From Ancistrus triradiatus (taxonomy: Eukaryota > Chordata > Actinopteri > Siluriformes > Loricariidae): a stretch of 64,000 nt of DNA. The DNA is taken from the NCBI GenBank assembly GCA_025084515.1, contig JAJAGP010001344.1:139243-203242 (forward strand), in the 5' to 3' direction. Under the pieces are notes generated by a model, which saw only the letters and a list, made by a program, of their open reading frames with translations, was not told the origin of the DNA and did no database searches. Every line of letters begins with the position of its first letter. Positions within the stretch are counted from its first letter, which is position 1. Made by a program: the position numbers and the translations under genes. Below, piece after piece: positions 24,129-38,300 of the stretch.

Positions 24129-26059
24129 TTGAAGGTGTTTATATCTGTTTAGTCTTTTTAGTGTAATTAAATCAGCCACTTAATACCCTACTGGTAATAA
24201 ATCAGCTGTTCTTCCGTTAATTACCAGGGACCTTATCAGTCTGTTAGGGTTTAACTCCAGGTCTGTTTCAAACTTCACCCCATCTGTATATTACTGGTAA
24301 ATATTATGGTAAACATTCATGTGTGAAAGGGGCTTTTCTCCAGAGGACCTGAGCAGGTTGCGGTGGTCTAATGCACTAACCCAGCATCACAGGAACCTGG
24401 ATACGAATCCCAGCGGTGCCTTTTAGATGGGTTGGGAAGACATGATTGGCTGAAGGATCCAGGGCATCTGGCATCCTCTCCAAGGATATGAGCTTGATCC
24501 TCTGTGTCCCTGACCAGGAAAAGCAGGGTTAGAATATGGGAAGGGAATGTTCTACATGGGACTTCAGCCTGCAGCTGATGCGTTACCGAGCAGTGAATGT
24601 GGTTTACGTGTAACAAGGCAGCACTGCTACATCAAAAACAAACCTTGTCTTCTGTAATTATTGAAAACGGCTGCTAACTTCTCATTGTGCAAGGCAGTTT
24701 TAGACCAAGAGCTGTAGTGTCTGCAAGGCTTTGAATATTATTATTGTGAATTATAGTATGATTATGTATAGACACAGTTACCCTTTATGAAAGTAGAATA
24801 ATGCTGGTTTGACAGCGAAGGCGTTTCTCAGTCTAGTACGTCCATTCTTTTTAACATTGCCATGACTCTGATATAGAAAAGTAGCTGTTAGTACTGCTGA
24901 AAGAATCTCTTTCCTTTTTTTTTAATAGGAACACCACTTTATATGTATATTCTGAACTGTTTCACATAATAGCCGCTGTCAGACACACTCAATCTACTGC
25001 TCTTAGAGATGGTACTTGACACCGAGTAAGTCTCCTCACCTGTACAGCATGAAGTATGCTTGATACGATTTAGGAATAATATGCAAAGAGCTTTTATGAG
25101 TCTTTGGAAAAGACTTGGCAATAGTTCTGTAGTTTCACCAAACAAAGGCATGACGCCAATAGCCATGGACTCTGTGACTGTTACTGTTAAATGTCTTTAT
25201 TGCTTGTTGTGTGTGAGGGATCCAGTTTGCCTCGGGTGCTATAGCTTAATTAACTCGAAAATAAAAAGCAGAAGTCAGTATTAGAAGCTTTTTTTTTTAT
25301 GTCAGACTTAATTAGTGTTTCTTTTACTTAATAGGTTTAAATATGTATGCAAATTGGTGAATGTTTGCCATCAATTGAAAAAGTCTGCTTATCCTCTTTA
25401 AAAGTCGTCAGATTTTAAAATGAATTGTTTGAACTGTAAAGAAGCAATGGAGGCAAATCGGACTGAATGACGTAGGTATGCGTGCGCTTTATTGATCATT
25501 TTAAACCCTATGCTCAGACAGATATGTAAAGTAACCATAAACCATCTGTTGTAGAACCAGTGTTGCCAGAAAATAAAAGTAAGAGCTGTTACTAATATTT
25601 CATTCTGTATTTTAAACCTGACTGTGTAATTCTAACACTTTAATATAGGGTTTTTTTGTAAGATGATGTACAGTGCTTTATTAGAGACTCTTGTTTTGGG
25701 GTTTCCTATGAGCTTGTAAAAATGCTTTATCCCTGCACAGCTGTACAGTAGCAGAATCTCCTGCTGTCCTGTCAGTGTGTCCGTGTCCATCTGTAGTATG
25801 TACTTGTGAAAGTGCCTTTAATAGCCATTTTAGAGGAGCTCCAAGCCAACGTCCTGTACGCCGTCACGTTTATCTTTCAGAGCCGGTGCATAGGAATGAG
25901 TGAATGCATTATTAATCAGTAGAAGTGGTTCGGTAAATGTGCTGCTTGTCCGTCGTGACGTTGCACTTTTTATGTATAGGACTGTATATTTGGCATGTAA
26001 CATCCTAACACCTTCAGGAGCTTTTTGGGGGCACACTGGTCCCTGGATCATGTCTTTCT

Positions 26060-26065
26060 AATAAA
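26060..26065 (+). other. srgap1: poly(A) signal, probable srgap1 end
   Basis: A canonical AATAAA followed within 30 bp by a GT-rich stretch (GTCTGGTGGTGTCCTGTTTTG) that fits a downstream cleavage element. Confidence 0.5.
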
Positions 26066-26154
26066 GAACATAGTTTGATCAGTCTGGTGGTGTCCTGTTT
26101 TGTTTCCTACATCATTTACAAATCCAGACCTTTTCTAGTTGTCATGGATACACT

Positions 26155-27200
26155 GATTCTGTCCTGTGTACACCAGTTCAAGTGATCGTTAACGCAAAAA
26201 TCTAATCAGCCAATCACATGCCAGTAATTCAATGCATTTCGGCATGTAGACCTTGCCAAGATGATCTGCTGAAGTTCAAACCAAGCATCAGAATGGGGAA
26301 GAAGGATGATTTAAGTGATTTTGAATGTATTATCATTGTTAGTGCTAAACGCTAAACTCTTGATCTACTAGGATTTTCACGTACAGTCATCTCTAGGTTT
26401 TACAGAGAATGATCCGGAAAAGACAATATATCCAGTGAGCTGCAGTTCTCTGGACGAAAATGCCTTATTTACATTTACATTTACAGCATTGATCAGACAC
26501 CCTTATCCAGAGCGACTTACAATTGATACAGTCTTACAATCCAAACAATTGTGGGTTAAGGGTCTTGCTCAAGGACCCAACAGTGGCAGCTTGGCAGAGA
26601 TGGGATTTGAATCCTGGACCTTCTGATCCATAGTCTAGTACCTTAACCACTAGGCTACCACAGTCCCACAGTTATTGATGCCAGAAGTAGGAGGAAAATG
26701 GCCAGACTGGTTCAAGCTGATAGAAAGGTAACAGTAACTCAAATAACCACTTGTTACAACCAAGGTATGGAGCAGCTCTGAACGCACAGTACGTCAAACC
26801 TTGAAGCAGATGGGTTACAGCATCAGAAGACCAAACTGGGTGTCACTCCTGTCAGTTAAGAACTGACAACTAAGGCTACAGTTGCACAAGCTCACCAAAA
26901 TGGGACAACAGAAGATTGGAAAAACGTTACCTGGTCTGATGAGTCTTGATTTGTGCCATGACATTCAGTTGGTAGGGTCAGAATTGGTGTAAATAACATG
27001 AAAGCATGGATCCATCCTGCCTTGTATCAACAGTTCAGGTTGGTGGTGGTGGTGTAATGGTATGGTGGATGTTTTATTGGCACACTTTGGGCCCCTTAAT
27101 AGCAATTTGAGCATCATTTAAAAGCCACAGCCTACCTTAAGTATTTCTGCTGACCACGTCCATCCCTTTATGACCACAGTGTACCATCTTCTGATGGCAT
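26155..27200 (+). mobile_element. Tc1 (TTATTAGGTACACCT lineage), SINE-interrupted
   Basis: The left part has TGTACACCAGTTCAAGTGAT and GACCTTGCCAAGATGATCTG, and the middle carries degenerate transposase text with CTGGTCTGATGAGTCTTGAT (the SDES equivalent near 26932). The right part reads GGTATGGTGGATGTTTTATT (a MVWWMFYW equivalent). A complete SINE sits at 26466-26669. Many stops; inactive. Confidence 0.75.
26466..26669 (-). mobile_element. tRNA-derived SINE inserted in Tc1
   Basis: A near full-length inverted SINE (TTTACATTTACAGCATTGAT to GGCTACCACAGTCCCA). It interrupts the Tc1 text, which resumes directly after, so the SINE is the younger insertion. Confidence 0.85.
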
Positions 27201-27629
27201 ATTAGACTGCTGCATTACCTATGCACTAATCAGGGGTGTTTCAAGATGCCCTGTCATACTGGGCACGCACAAAATTTAGAGGAGCACAGCTCTCCTCAGC
27301 TCCACCAATCAGTCATAGGGGCACAACCGTGCATTTAAAAAAGCCTATTAAACAATAGATTAAATGATTTAACACTAAAGTGGGCATTATTACCCTGTCC
27401 TGAATGAGAAAAGAAAAAGGTCTTTTTTTACTGTAATTGCATTAACTTTTTTATGCTAACATAACTGACGCCTTGGCTTACTGTACTTCTCATTCAGCAT
27501 CAAGTCAACCTGTTACTGTTATGTTTATTTCTGTTTATAAATTCATAGTTGTAGTTTAACTAACACGCATCACGAGTCCATTGTGTTCATGGTCTAGGAA
27601 AACTAGCCACGTCGCCTGTGAAAACATCG

Positions 27630-28095
27630 GCGGCCGGATTCACGAAAGTTTCTAAAGAAAAAAAAATCTTCTTAAATGTGTGGGGTTTTTTTTCTTAACT
27701 TCACTCGTAGGAAAAAAAAGTTATGAAAGTTTTTTATTCTTCAAATAACTTTTTACGAATTATCTTTTTTTCTTAACTCTCTTCTTAAAAGCCTTTCGAG
27801 TGAAGGTCATTCTTAAAATGCAAAAGTCTACAAAAGGAAAGTTTGTGGCAAAGCTGGCTATTTCTTGTTTGCTAAAGTGTTTTGGAATGCTTGGTTTGAA
27901 TCTTCTCCATTTTGTCGGACTGAACCAATAACGGAAATAACGGTCAATACAAATTCAAAATGTGTCTTGCGCAAAAGTTTGTAAGCTGTAAATTGCAACG
28001 TAGTCTACATAAGAAAACAATGAAGAGTTTCAATGAAGTGTTTGTCTTAAACTATGCAAATTTTTTCTCAAGAAAGCTTTCGTGAATCCGCCCAC
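27630..28095. mobile_element. Foldback element upstream of the first PARP12 gene
   Basis: The left end CGGATTCACGAAAGTTTCTA pairs with the right end (inverse of GAAAGCTTTCGTGAATCCG). Poly-A/poly-T-rich arms follow both ends. It ends about 430 bp before the start codon at 28524. Confidence 0.7.
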
Positions 28096-28523
28096 TGACT
28101 CCCATATAACTCCCTTTCTCCTAACTACTTTATATTTGATATGAAACAACACACTCCACCCTACCTAGTGCACTACTTGAATAATAATAAGATATTTGGG
28201 AATTATCCAGTTCCTGTATCCAGTTCTTGCCTGGTTTCGTTTCTGAGGAAACACTGTTATGGAAATACATATGTTGCCAAATCAGGATGCATGACTTAAT
28301 GACTGAGTAAAACTTTAGAACGTTAAGAGTTTTATACAAAGATTCTGCGTGTTGTCTTTATACACGGTTTGCTGAAAAATCACGGTTAGAGTAAAAAAAT
28401 TGTAAATTAATATATTGATTGTGAATCGGTCATTTAAGTTGAACGTAGACGCAATCTGGCAACCCTCAATTAAAAGCCTGCTGTGACTACCAGATCGGTT
28501 AAATCTCTGAGTCTTAATACACA

Positions 28524-28822
28524 ATGTCGCAGGCTGTGTCATCCTTTGTTTTCCGGGTGGTTTGTCAGCATGGGGGCAGTTTGGATTTCAAAACTCTGGA
28601 TCAGATATTGCGGCAGCATTTCACCGTAGCGGACGAAGTGCTTGTGGAGGTGCTGAGCGATTTCGAGAAGTTTGTTGTGGTTGCAGGTCAGGAGAGGAAA
28701 GAAGACTCTCTGATCATCACTAAGACATCATTGAGAGTCTGTCGGGTTCTTTCCGGACAGTGTGGAGGCTGTGAAAGTCTCCACCTCTGTAGATATTTAG
28801 TGTGTGGAAACTGCAGGTTTGG
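28524..28822 (+). CDS. parp12: PARP12 copy 1 exon 1
   Basis: The start ATG follows stop-containing sequence and opens MSQAVSSFVFRVVCQHGG. It encodes the N-terminal winged-helix-like region and most of CCCH finger 1, ending in CGNCRFG. Donor GTGAGT at 28823, two bases into a Gly codon. This start aligns with the start of copy 2. Confidence 0.9.
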
Positions 28823-31800
28823 GTGAGTACGTTAGTTTTCACTACATTCATTCATTCTCTTTCTTATCCGCTTAATCCTAGGGTCGCGTAAAAGCCGGTG
28901 CCTATAGCCGGTGGCATAGGTCGCAAGACAGGAACAACCCTAGACAGGGCGCCAGTCCAATTTAATACTTTCCAGCCTCTGCCGACGGCCTTATTCAGAG
29001 CTGGGATGTGAACTCACAACCTTCCAATGACAAGTCCAGAGCTTTAACCACCACTCTCCAGATATTTATCAGACTTAATATAATGTCAGCGCTTAAAGGA
29101 TAAGTGCGGTGAAGAAGAGTTAAATTAAACATTGGCACCTGGTAACGAATCCTCAACCTACAGGTCAAAAGGTCAGTGTTCCCCATTACCTGTTGTGAAA
29201 CAGGAAATTGACTGAAATGGAAGTTGAGATGACATTTCCATAGTCACATGGTAGTTTAGATCATTTGCACACAACATTTTATTTTAAAGACCAATCTTAA
29301 TTAAAACAGAATAGGAAAACAGAGTACTGTGTTGTACAATAGTAATTTTTATCTTTGTACTTTTTTTTATAAAACTAAAAACACTTACTGAAAATGAAAA
29401 CTTGAGAAACACTACCATGTTGTTTTCTGCCTCTCAAGACTGTGATTCTCTTTTCTGTCAGCAGGTGTCACAAGGGTTTGCTCATACTACTCTTCTGTCA
29501 TTCCGACGTGAATAAGATAGAATGACAGATTTGTGTTTCCTTTGATAATTATTAAGATTATGCTGTTAAAGCCAATGGGCATTCATCAGATGGACATTTA
29601 AACAGAGTATAGCTGTACCTTTTCAGTGTTAAGCTGATGCCCTTATTCAATGTTACTTACAATTGAGCTGATCAGTCAAAGCTTAAGTGCGTTGACTAAA
29701 AACCCAATAGTGACAGATGGGCAGAGCTGGAATTTGAACTCGCAACCTTCCAATCAGTATGATTAGCAGCCACCTCTACCCAGAGTAACTTATAGTTAAT
29801 ACAGTCGTACAAACAGTCATACAAGGGTTGCAACAGTGGCAGTTTGGCAGAGTTGGAATTTGAACTCCAAACCTCCCTATTAATAGTCCCGGTATCCATT
29901 TCATAGACTTCTCAATCTAGATCTTAGAGTTAGTGCAGTCATACATAATACTATCTAACCAGATGAAGGTTTAGGGACTTTTTCAACGTTTAAACAGTGG
30001 CTAAAGGGTCCAACAGTGGCAGCTTTGCAGAGCTAGGAAAGGCCCACAGCCTTTCAGCTAGACCCTTATTATTTAACAAACTCATTCCTGTGAGCTTTGC
30101 TCTTGATGTTTTTCGGTTAATGATCTACAGGAATATTGCAGAAGTAAATCTTTCCTTTCATAGGTAGTTACATCTAATCTCAATTAACCTTTATCTGTAG
30201 TTTATATGGATTTACCATGGACAATAACTTCCATGAACATGTCCATGTAGTGGACAATGGGTTGATTCTGTTTTAAATCATTACTGTCTAATAGTTGAGG
30301 GCCCTTGCTCAAGGTCCAAACATTGTCAGCTTGCCAGAGCCTGAAATGATCAGCAGTCCGGGGCCTTAACCACTGTCCAGACAGAGTGCCTTTATAATTG
30401 AAACAGTCTCACATGACACAGACTAAACAGCTGAGACCTTGCTTAAGGGCTCAGTGGTGACAGCTTGGCAGAGCCATGGCTTGAGCCCCTAACCTAAACA
30501 AAAATGCCCATAAAGGAGTTATAGGCAGGGGTGAAAGTAAGCCGGATCAGTACGGTACTGCTTACCCCTAAAGGAAATAGCAACCGCCACATTCAAAACA
30601 ATTCACGGTCAGACTTTCAGCAAAACAACAGATATGCTATAGTCATCTCCTTATCAGATTTCTAAATTGTGCTGAATAGCTTCTGAAACTGAAAATGTAC
30701 ACTATGTAAAGAGCTTCAAATCTCATTTTTTTCAAGGATGCTTGAAGCTGAGGAGAGGTGAATAGTATGAAGAGATGAAGGTTGTGGGAGTAGTACCAGC
30801 AAGAATTTAAAACCACTTTCACCCCAGGGTAAAAATAAACAAAGCACCCAGATAGAAATGGCAGATTGCTGTAAAACTCAGCATGCAGTTATGTAAATGA
30901 TTACAGGCGCGGTCTGATTAGGCACTGGGTCTTGCCACAAGAGGGCATAAGAGTGCTTCCCCCAGAGAGTGCTTCTCTCAGTCCAATGTTGCGCCACCTC
31001 TCAAAGTCTGTCAACTGGGCAACATGTCTTTGAGTGCATCGTAGAGGCATGTCTAGCCACCAACAATCTCTCACCAAGATACAAATTTCACACCAAAAGT
31101 GGCCAGGTTGGGCCTTTAACCCAGGTCTCTGAAGCCGTGAGGCAACAGTGCTGACCACTGCCCCACCATGCTGCCCTTGCTGTATTGTCAGGTCAAACTT
31201 TTCAAAATGTGAATTTCTCTCCTAGACATAAATGTAAGAACTCCCATGATTTGAACTCCACTCATAATGCACCCATCATAAACAAAGCGGGACTGCAGTC
31301 TCTTGGAATTGCTGGACTTTTTCAACTGTTGCTCCAAAATGACCCTTTCCTCCTGCCAGAGGTGAGTCCATGCAACAAAAGAGTGTTACATGTGATCAGG
31401 CCCAATGATCATCCTGATTATCTCTTAATATGTCTTAAATATGAATTCAGGTTTGTAGCCACTATAATAAAGGGACAGGAGAACATGGAAGCTGTAAATA
31501 TCAGACTTCGTGCCTCAACCTGCACATCTGCCAGCACTTTCTGCAGGAAGACTGTGAATTTGGAGCAGAATGCCAACGAGCACATGGGTTTGATGCCACT
31601 GTCATGAAACTTCTGAACGGCAGAGGGCTCAGCCCAGAAAACATCAGAAACCTCCACAAGATTTACAAAACCAGGTTTCTGATCTCATCTTACAAAGAAA
31701 AACCACCCGTTCCATCTTATGTGAAACCAACAGTCAGTCCAAACACAGGTCAGATATAGTACTGGAAATAGAAATTACGTAGAAATGGCAGGGTTTGGTG

Positions 31801-34800
31801 CATGTTTGTTCTCCTTATCCTTTCTGTTAATCGCACATATTTTTGCCTCCTCAGTATCTCCAGCTGCTGGAGAATGTTCAAGGTCGAAAAACAAGCCTGT
31901 GAGTGAAGTCGACTCAAATGAGATCTGTCTTTTCTTCATTCGTAGAGGCTGCAGCTTTAAAGGTGACTGCACAGGTTATTTAGTCTAGTAGAGAAATTAG
32001 ACCAATGTTTGTTTTTTTCTGGCTCAAACTGTGCAAATACAATATTCACAAGAATACTCTTCTGTTTCCTAAAGCAATAATGTTCAGCTATGAAAAATCG
32101 CTGTGTCATATCCGTTAATTTTTTGGTGGCTACAAAATAACAAAGCTGGGTGAACATTCCCAAACTGAAGATCTTGTCATTTTTGGCATGGGTTAGTACT
32201 AAGCTCAATAAAATCTATGTAAGTTCATTTTAAACATCCAGGTAATTAAATGTTTACATGAAGTTTTAATACAATCACTGGACTATAAAACAAAAACATA
32301 AAAACACCATTATCAGTTTGAAAAAAGCATGACAGGAAAGAGCTGTGCCAAAATTACACACAAGGAAGTCACATGATCAGCATATGACACATGATGTTGA
32401 AGTCACACGACTAATTTTAATGTTCCTAAGTGCGCCTGCCAGAGAAGGTGATATTCTCTGGGTGGTGATATTGGAATTGTGGCTTAGCAGTTAAAGTACT
32501 GGGCTATGGACCAGCACCAGAAGGGTTCAAATCCCACCTCTACCAAGTTGTCACTGTTGGGTACTTGAGCAAGGCCTGTAAGCCACAGTGTCTTGGAATG
32601 AAGGATTGTATCAGTTGTAATTTGCTATAGATAAGGGTAACCTAAATTCCCCAGAAGCTTATGTTGGTACCCATTCTCACCCTTGTCAGGTGGTCTGATT
32701 AGTTGAAACTTGAGGTGATTCGTACCTTGCAACATCCAGCTGAGATGGTGCCCTCACAATTTGAGGCCAGAGCTAAGGAACATGTCTACATTAAACAAGC
32801 ATTGAGATGTTGTGGCTGTTGTGTCTGAGACACCATCTGAGCCCAGCCAACATATCTGAGTGTAAAAACAATACCTTGGTAAGTTTTGGATGATCCAGAT
32901 TGGTCCACATTACTAGGGTGAGGAGGGAATACCATGTTCAATGGCAAGCACACTTTAGAAACATTTAACTTAGTCATGTGACTTTGATCATTTCACTTAC
33001 TTGTGTGAATGTATATGTTACACTGGTGATGGTGTATGGATGATACTGCCATAAACAGTATGTAGTAAATTGGATGACCTTAGTAATTGTAGTTGCCAGA
33101 ACACATAATATGAGTAAGGTAATGGTGGATATATGCTCAGGTCAAGTCAGGTCAGATTTTCTATAGCACGTTTTACAATGGAGCATTGTCTCAAAGCAGC
33201 TTTACAATTTTCTATCATCTTCTAACATCTAAGGCCAATCCCAAACTGAACAAGCCTAGGACGACAGTGGCAAGGAAAAACTCCCTAAACGTTATAAGGA
33301 AGAAAATTTGGGAGGACCGTGACTGAAAAAGGGACCCATCCTCCTTGGGTGGCTTGAATGATACAGTATAGAGTATGTAAGAATTAAAGTTATCCAATTA
33401 ATATGTTTATTGTAATAGTTTAAATAAACAGAAGCTAAAAAAGTAAAAGTATAATATTTAATAATAACAATAGTGAAAATAAATAGTAATATTGAATAGA
33501 ATAGAATAGAGCTCTTTATTAGGAACCCCTGCGTAGCTGCTCATTCATACAGTTATTAGCCAATTATATGGCAGCGATGCAATGCATAAAATCATGCAGA
33601 TACAGGTGAGCAACTTCAGGTAATGTTCAGATAAGCCATCAGAACATGATCTCAGTGATGTAACCATGGCACAGTTTTTGGTGCCAGATTGGCTGGTTTG
33701 AGTATTTCTGTAACTGCTGATCGGGGATTTTCATGCACAACACTCTATAGAATTTATTCAGAATTTTGCAGTGACGAAAAATATCCAGTGAGCAGCAGTT
33801 CTGTAGACAGGATAACCTTGTACAACACTTGTTTGAGCAGTGAGCAATAAAGAACCACAAGAATAGACAACACATCGAACCTTGAAGTGGATGTGCTACA
33901 TCATGAGGAGACCATGTCAGGTTCAACATCTGTCAGCCAAAATCAGAAAGCTGAAAGGCACAAAAATGGACCGTTGAAGACTGGAAAAACATACAGTTCT
34001 GCTTGAAAGTTTGTGAACACTTTAGAATTTTCTATGTTTCTGCATAAATGTGACCTAAAACATCATCAGATTTTCACACAAGTTCTAAAAGTAGATAAAG
34101 AGAACCCAGTTAAATAAATGAGACAAAAATATTGTACTTGGTCATTTGTTTATTGAGGAAAATGATCCAATATTACATATTAGTTAGTGGCAAAAGTATG
34201 TGAACCTTTGCTTTCAGTATCTGGTGTGATCCCCCTATGCAGCAATAACTGCAACTAAATGTTTCCTGATGACAGAAGCAGCTTGAGTGAAGCTGCAGTG
34301 GATGAACATCATGTGTGGGGCAGGAACTGGTACCGGAACACAGCTCGGAGAGAAAACAGAAAATGCAATTAGTTATTGATTAAGAGCACAGTGTCTATTA
34401 ACAATCACTGATGCCAAGTGTAGCATGAGACCCTGGCAGCATTAGCTATTGCAGCATAGCTAGAAAGAAGAGAACTGGTAGGAAACACAGCCAAGAGGGA
34501 TCACACGAGAGGCAGAAGACAGCAACCCAATGTCTCTGATCACCATAAGACTCTTTGACTATGCACCCCCAGCTCTACCCTTAGTCTAAGGCAATGATGC
34601 CAAAGTCAAGATCAAGAGGACCAAAGCCCAGTTCAGCCAGACCACCCACCCGACACTCCCGACTAACGGACAAGGCAGGCAGGCAAGACATGACTCCAGA
34701 CTCCGGCCCCAGCAACCCAAGCCATGCATCCCGGTCTAAATCTAGTTAAAAGCCTGTGTAAATAAGTATGTCTTTAGCCTAGACTTAAAATTTTGGAGAG

Positions 34801-35344
34801 TGTCTGTGTCTCAAACTAAAGTGGGAAGTTTATTCCATAGTTGGGGGGCCATGTATGAGAAAGCCTTTCCCCCTCCTGTGACTTTTTTAATTCTAGGAAC
34901 TAAAAGAAGTCCTGCACCCTGCGAACGAAGTAGACGAGCTGGATTGTAAGACTCTAAGGGTTCACTCAGATAATGTGGGGCCAGGCCATGATGTAACTCC
35001 ACTAACGCGTATAATGCCTTATACAGTGTGGATTCCATCACCAACAAGTTAAACAACTTTCTTTTCTGTTCTCCTAAAAGAATTCCCATAAAGATAGTTT
35101 ACAGGGTCTAACTGGGATATTTGCACTGGGATGTTTGCACTGAAGCCTAATCTTAACTAGATCACACACATTAGAGATTAATTTTAATGCCAACAGTGAG
35201 CTAGTTCTTATTGTCCAACATCAGGCTTTGTCTGGCAGGAGTGAAGGGTGTTTTCGCAGCAAAGCAGAGGCAAAGTCTTACTAATAGCCATGTTGTGGGA
35301 AGTTTTAAGTTTTTGTGTTTTATGTTTCTTTTTTTCTTATATTT

Positions 35345-35383
<39 letters not shown>

Positions 35384-38300
35384 AATGTCTGCATTAAAAT
35401 TGGAATTTGTTAGTAATCAGTGGTGGACAAAGTACAAGTCCTCTTGAAGCTCCACTTGAGTAAAAGTACAAAAGTATTTACCTTCAAATGAAGTAACAAA
35501 ACTCTTAACAACTAATTTTAGTTGATTTTTTGTAGTGTCACCCTTGATACACCAATTCATAGAATGGCATTAATTAGTCCAGCAGGTCAAAACAAGTTCA
35601 AAATAAAGTGTGTGCTTGCTAGTTTTTCACACAAGCCAAAAGGAACAACAGATTTAGCATTATGTAGTGGAGTAAAAAGTAAGATATTTGACTTTGAAAT
35701 GCAGTAAAAGTCAAGTCATCCAACATGGAAATACCTCAATAAAGATGCACGAAAATTGACTTACGTATAGTAACAAATGACATCTACTTTGTTACTGTCA
35801 CCCACTGTTAGTAATAATAAAACAAAATAATAAAAACATCATTTGACCACGCACTTCTTATTTGAGCATGATCCCCCACCACTGACCCAGGTTCATGTCC
35901 TGGATTTCCGTCCAGGTTGGAAATTAAGCACAGGTACGACTGATTGTTCCTAAGGGAGGGTAGGACTGATGTGGCAATATCCTGCATCACCTCAACAGCT
36001 GCTCATGCTGGCCCCTCGTACTACTCATACAGGCGTCCTGTCCAGGATATGCGTGCACCTGCACCCTGTGTTATCTGAGAAAGCTGCCAGACTCTCACGA
36101 CTTGGATCAGGACAAACATGAAATGTGGGGGGAAAAATGATAAATGGTTGCTTGTTTTTGAGAGTTTGCACATCATACAGCAGGTTTTGTGTTTGGGAAA
36201 TAATTTTCTAATCTTGTCAGCACATTGATTGTTTTTCCTGTCCTTTTTCAGACAAGTGTGTCCGTGTTCATTACCATTTACCATATAAATGGCAGGTCTT
36301 GGAGAAGAATGGACAGGTGTGGAAAGACCTGGCAAATGGAGAGGAGATTGAGAGAGCCTACAGTAATCCAGATAATGATAAGAGGTATTCATTGTGTTTA
36401 TGCACTGGATATACTCAGTGGCCACATTATTAGACACACCTTGTTAGTATTGTGTTGAACCCCCGTTTGCTTTCAGAACTGCTTTACATTTACATTTACA
36501 GCATTTAGCAAACGCCCTTATCCAGAGCGACTTACAATTGATACAGTCTTACAATCCAAGCAATTGTGGGTTAAGGGTCTTGCTCAAGGACCCAACAGTG
36601 GCAGCTTGGCAGAGGTGGGATTTGAACCCTAGACCTTCTGGTCCAAAGTCCAGTACCTTAACCACAAAGGTTACAAACCCATCTCTAAAGAGTTTGGACT
36701 CCACCAATCTACAGTCAGACAGATTGTGTAGAAATGGAGGGCATTCATTTACATTTACAGCATTTAGCAGACGCCCTTATCCAGAGCGACTTACAATTGG
36801 TACAGTCTTACAATCCAAGCAATTGTGGCTCAAGGAAGACTGTGGCAGCTTGGCAGAGGTGGGATTTGAACCCTAGACCTTCTGGTCCGTAGTCCAGTAC
36901 CTTAACCGCTAGGCTACCACAGTCCCCAAGCTTTAAATCTTTGCGGCATTGATTCAACCAGGTGCTGGAAACATTCCTAACAGATTTTGGTTTATTCTGA
37001 CATGTTTGCACTGTGGCAATAAAGGGATGGGCATGGTCAGCAACAATACTCAGGTAGGCTGTGGTGCTTAAATGATGCTCAGTTGGTATTAAGGGCCCCA
37101 AAGTGTGCAAAGAAAATATCCATCACACCATTACATCACCACCAGTATGAATTACACCATGTAACAATTTTCCAAAAAATTTTTGTTCCCAGTTGTTAAG
37201 TGTGTTTTCCTGATTGTTTGTACCCTAAATGAATAGAAAAAAGTTATTATTCCCTGTAAACTTTGTTTTTGTGGTCAGCACAATGATATTTTGAAATTGA
37301 TCTATTTTTAAGGATATTCGCCATATTTCAAGATACTTAAGAAGCTTCCGGAATTGTGAGAACTATCAAGAAGTTTCTAGAACTGTCCAGAATTATCTAG
37401 AACTTTCTGGGACTGTACAGAGTTGTAGGTAGCTGTATAACTACAGTTATATAGGGCCACTATAGCCCTTCCTGAGAGACGGAGAGACATGATCTAATTG
37501 ATTGGGATTGCATAGTAAGTGGGCAACAGCCATCACAGACAAAGGGAATTGACCTAGACAGACAGGTGTGAATTCATTCTCTATTCAGATTCTGATAACG
37601 ACAGTATTCACACTTCACCCCACACCCATTACAGGAGGAGCTTAGGAAGGACCACTACTTCTAGTGTATATATTGTGTGTTACTCTGCTACCGGGGTGAT
37701 CAGTCTTGCTCTGCTGAATCCTCAGTACACTCTTGTACTTTGATACTGCATGGAATAAAGATTGACCATTTTTATCGAGTTTGGAGAGACATCCTTTTTC
37801 CTTACAGTACACAGCAACTTAGTCCATTTAGATGGCATCAAGAGGTTGCATACATCCAGCAGACGCATTTTGCTATGTATGTGGCCATTTTATCAAGACA
37901 AGAGCGAAAAAGTACTCTGTGGAAGCATCTGCTAAGATGTGTGAGGCCTACAAAGCATACTTTGGCATGCCTGTTGGTGACCTGTTTCTATAATAAAAAT
38001 TCATAATTTTCGTTGCCGTTGTCACAAAAGCGAAGTTTATGATGAATGTAAGCAATTTTTTATTTGTTTTAGACATAAGCAATTGGAATATAACATTAAA
38101 AAGCTGGGAACAAAACTTGTGTTACATAGTGTTATTAATACAAGGCAGGATGGATCCGTACTTTCACGTTGTTTACTTAAAAATCTGACCCTACCATCCT
38201 AATATCACAGCAGAAATTGAGACTCTTCAGACCAGGCAATGTTTTTCCAATCTTCTGTTATCCAGTTTTGGTGCATCTGTGCGGATTGTAGCCTCAGTTG

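Larger units (their letters stand above)
22103..26085 (+). other. srgap1: srgap1 3' UTR (predicted)
   Basis: No splice junction or other gene is apparent between the stop and the AATAAA at 26060, so the simplest reading is a ~4 kb 3' UTR. Two foldback elements (22540-23003 and 23698-24128) lie within it. Intermediate ATTAAA/AATAAA-like words (for example near 22919) could allow shorter isoforms. The UTR assignment is inference from position. Confidence 0.5.
26086..28523. other. srgap1-PARP12 intergenic region
   Basis: A 2.4 kb spacer. It holds a Tc1 copy with a SINE inside it (26155-27200) and a foldback element (27630-28095). The last 430 bp before the next start codon should contain the promoter of the first PARP12 gene. 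A TTTCGTTTC word lies at 28235; it resembles an interferon-response half-site pair but has a one-base spacer instead of two. No clear TATA box or CpG island was seen. Confidence 0.6.
31963..36251 (+). other. parp12: PARP12 copy 1 intron 4 (repeat-rich)
   Basis: A 4.3 kb intron. It contains a degenerate SINE at 32470, a LINE 3' end split by Tc1 insertions (33133-35105), a TA microsatellite (35343-35376) and a foldback element (35418-35810). About 31970-32450, 32650-33120 and 35860-36240 show no gene. Confidence 0.8.

Noticed and set aside
31090..31175. A tRNA-like GAGGCAACAGTGCTGACCAC sequence
   Set aside because: Only a short SINE-like head in reverse with no complete promoter or tail; too degraded to annotate separately.
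31185..31607. A 140-codon + strand frame
   Set aside because: It combines exon 2 in the wrong frame, the intron and exon 3 in the wrong frame. The spliced frame with zinc-finger cysteines is in another phase.
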